DNA from: Echiichthys vipera
Taxonomy: Eukaryota > Chordata > Actinopteri > Perciformes > Trachinidae
DNA length: 64,000 nt
Reading direction: 5' to 3'
Assembly: GCA_963691815.1 (NCBI GenBank)
Contig: OY829663.1
Location: 5,925,523-5,989,522 of the forward strand
The notes beneath the pieces were generated by a model, which was given only the letters and a program-made list of their open reading frames with translations, searched no databases and was not told the DNA's origin. The position numbers were made by a program, and so were the translations under genes. This document shows positions 61,863 to 64,000 of this stretch, one piece after another. The first letter of the stretch is position 1. Each line of letters begins with the position of its first letter.

Positions 61863-61909
61863 GCAAAGAATCTACATGTCTAATATTTAGACATGTTCAG
61901 CTTTGTGGA
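61863..61909 (+). promoter_or_regulatory. Collagen I 5' stem-loop with nested upstream ORF
   Basis: ACATGTCTAA (61874-61883) pairs perfectly with TTAGACATGT (61887-61896) around a three-base loop. GCAAAG pairs with CTTTGT outside an internal bulge. The main start codon (61893) lies in the stem. A five-codon upstream ORF (ATG 61876 to TAG 61890) ends two bases before it. This matches the known 5' stem-loop of COL1A1, COL1A2 and COL3A1 mRNAs, which in mammals is bound by LARP6 to control translation. Confidence 0.9.
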
Positions 61910-63720
61910 TATTCGGTTAGCGCTGCTGCTCAGCGCAGCGGTGCTTTTGGCGAGAGGTCAAGGCGAGGATGATAGTAAGTATCCCTTTCAAACATTGATT
62001 TGAGTTGTTTTGGGACTGTGGCACCCTCGGGATGTGGAGAGCCCGCAAGGATGCTGAGCAGTTCGCTGGAACTGAACGTCCTCTGACTCCAGTGCGCAGA
62101 GAGTGTGAAAGTTGTTACGCAGGGAGGCGTTTTGATTTGCGTTTCTTTGCGGAGATCTGGAAGCCAATATGAGTTCATATAACTTTTTCCTCTATTGTTT
62201 GCCGCTTTCACTGACGTGCACATACATGCTCACTGTGCGTCCTCGCGCTGGAGCGCAAACCCGAGCAGCTGCACTATCTCTGATGAGCTATGGCAGGAGT
62301 TCAAAGGGAGTTGAAGCAGAGCACAAGCATAAAGAAATGAGAAAAATGACAAATTAAATGAGGAAATCTTAAGTGCATAAGTGCAAAGTATTTTCCACCA
62401 GTTTTAGAATAAAATCATCCCAGTTCACAAAAATGTGCCAAAGATGTGCCAAAGCCTGTTCTAGCAGTTGCATATTTCCTCAGTAAAAGTCTCAGATTAG
62501 TCTCAGATTCGTCAACAGTCTCAGGAGTTGGAATGCATCAGAAGTTCATCAAGTTTGTTGAGGGACCAAACCTGGTAAAGTGGAGACCTTTGAAGCACTT
62601 ATAAGGTTAAACGTTTGCACTGAGGCTTCATGTGGATGGTTCACTGCATTAAAGAACATTTAGATCCAGTTTGTGTCAAATCTGCTTTGGTTAGGTGAAA
62701 AAGGGACAATGGAAAAATCGCCTAAGTATGACGTCGACGGTAGAAAAAAAGTCTAGACATCAATTAATCACCATGCAGAGAAGGGTGCGGAGGATCTGCT
62801 TTTGTGGGGTAACAGCGTCGCTTAGTGGCAAAACACTGGAACTGCGCATCCACCCTCCGGAGCTCAGTCCTCCCACCTCCTCCGAGGCCCAACCACACAT
62901 CCACCAGCCTGAAAAGTGATTAGACCCACTGTCATTTTCCACCCAGAGTTTTTCCAGGAGAAAAGTTTTGTTCTGTGGCACAGTGAGGCCTGGATTCTAA
63001 CATTTACCAGGCCCAAACACCGTAGACCTCCTGCAGACCGGCACCGATGTTATGCTTCATTTAAAGCTCTATGCCTGCTCATAAATAAACACCAGATTAT
63101 TTTTTTAAAAGAGCTGTTTATATAACTCTGCTACATCTTAATGAAGCCATAATCTAGAATGACATGAGTTGGAGAACAGCTTTTTACAAAATCACTGTAA
63201 GGAAAAAAGAAAAAAAGGCCACAAGTCAGAGGCCAAGAGAGGATTAGTTCACAGTCTCAGTATTGAAAGGAAAATACAGCTGTGCATGGGGAACTGACTG
63301 AACAGTTATTTTACTGAATGTTGTCTTGCAAGAGTCTAGTGTCTGATCTAAGACATTTGGGCCCATCGGGTTCCCATATGATGCACACCTGTGCAGGTGT
63401 AGCCAAGGCTCAACATCTTACAAACACGTGGCGCATAATTCCGTTTATTTGGTGCATTTATGAGACAGAATTGTAAGATGTCTGACTCTCCTTTGGGATA
63501 CTTTGAACTCACTGTGCTTCTCTCCACTCAGGCACATTCGGCAGCTGCACATTAGACGGACAGTTGTACAACGACAAGGACGTATGGAAACCAGAGCCCT
63601 GCCAGATTTGCGTCTGCGACAATGGCGCTGTCATGTGCGACGAGGTGATCTGTGAGGACACATCCGACTGTGCCGACCCCATCATCCCAGACGGAGAGTG
63701 CTGCCCTGTCTGCATCGATG
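61893..63720 (+). CDS. col1a1: Collagen type I alpha 1, first two exons (gene continues past window)
   Basis: Exon 1 (61893-61974) encodes MFSFVDIRLALLLSAAVLLA followed by RGQGEDD, a signal peptide with a very close match to vertebrate COL1A1. Exon 2 (63532-63720, 189 nt) joins in phase 1 through a GT-AG intron. It encodes a full VWC domain with ten cysteines: CTLDGQVYNDKDVWKPEPC, CQICVCDNG, VMCDEVICED, and ending GECCPVC. The VWC domain belongs to the N-propeptide of the procollagen alpha1(I) chain, which trimerises and is secreted to form fibrillar collagen I. Donor GGTACT at 63720/63721 leads to exon 3, not found before the window end. The TATA box and 5' stem-loop confirm the start. Whether it is the a or b teleost copy cannot be decided. 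Confidence 0.95.
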
Positions 63721-64000
63721 GTACTTCACCTTCATCCTCCTCCTCCCCACCATTTCTGTGGTTAATTAGCTTTGTGGCGCCACCTAGTGCCCCCCACCTC
63801 ACCTCTGACCATCCACGGCTCTGTGGCCACAAATGGACTGGAGGCCCTAAGCCTGCCGGCTCTCCTGAGGATTTTCCTTCCGAAAAGAATCGCATTTGGA
63901 TTTACCATTTCACTTTATGCATTCTTTTAACGGTGGATTATACCTGCCCTTTGGTGAAGTCTGGCAATGAATATGTCATTCGCCAGCATGCCTACCTGTG
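63721..64000 (+). other. col1a1 intron 2, partial
   Basis: Intronic sequence running to the window end. It contains a short TCC-rich run (63729-63750) and no further exon. A 128-codon minus-strand frame overlapping exon 2 is a shadow of it. Confidence 0.7.

Noticed and set aside
63509..63895. 128-codon minus-strand frame near the window end
   Set aside because: It is antisense to col1a1 exon 2, whose plus-strand frame is a clear VWC domain.

Overview
The window is nuclear DNA of a bony fish. It combines vertebrate genes split by GT-AG introns, fish-type tRNA-derived SINEs, LINE 3' ends, hAT-like and fold-back MITEs, and very large amounts of simple and minisatellite repeat. The repeat families look percomorph, but I cannot name the species. 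Gene content (tmem101, gngt2, a retsat paralogue, col1a1) recalls human 17q21, where TMEM101, GNGT2 and COL1A1 lie; human RETSAT is elsewhere (2p11.2), so the retinol saturase here is probably a fish paralogue or a relocated copy.

Layout. 1-4711 is a block of a 31-bp T-rich satellite, split at 1591-2449 by a unique module plus a degenerate telomere-like (CCCTAA/CCCCAA/CCTCAA) array. 5230-12430 (minus) is a complete four-exon tmem101. Its introns are packed with repeats: decayed inverted relatives of the satellite in intron 3, four module-plus-telomere-like units and a SINE in intron 2, and a 45-bp minisatellite in intron 1. 12440-16130 is intergenic, with a promoter-like GC/CCAAT region, a SINE, a 560-bp compound tetranucleotide microsatellite and a 160-bp triplicate. 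16579-17222 (plus) is a complete gngt2-like cone transducin gamma gene. 17223-20490 holds a fold-back MITE, dispersed repeats and a LINE end. 20494-28076 (plus) is a complete 11-exon retinol saturase-like gene with a TATA box and a poly(A) signal. 28.1-61.7 kb is a gene-poor interval with SINEs, a LINE end, a hAT-type MITE with an intact 8-bp target duplication, dinucleotide tracts and two weak coding traces. 61731-63720 (plus) is the start of col1a1: TATA box, the 5' stem-loop around the start codon, signal-peptide exon and VWC exon; the rest of the gene lies past the window.

Function. The four genes do not form a pathway: an integral membrane protein, a photoreceptor G-protein subunit, an ER flavoprotein acting on retinol, and fibrillar collagen I. 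gngt2 and the retsat-like gene both touch retinoid or visual biology, but their adjacency could be chance. The most unusual part is the left 12 kb. There, telomere-like DNA is organised as a higher-order repeat with a specific ~240-bp module inside an intron of a housekeeping-type gene, oriented so that the pre-mRNA would carry G-rich UUAGGG-like repeats.
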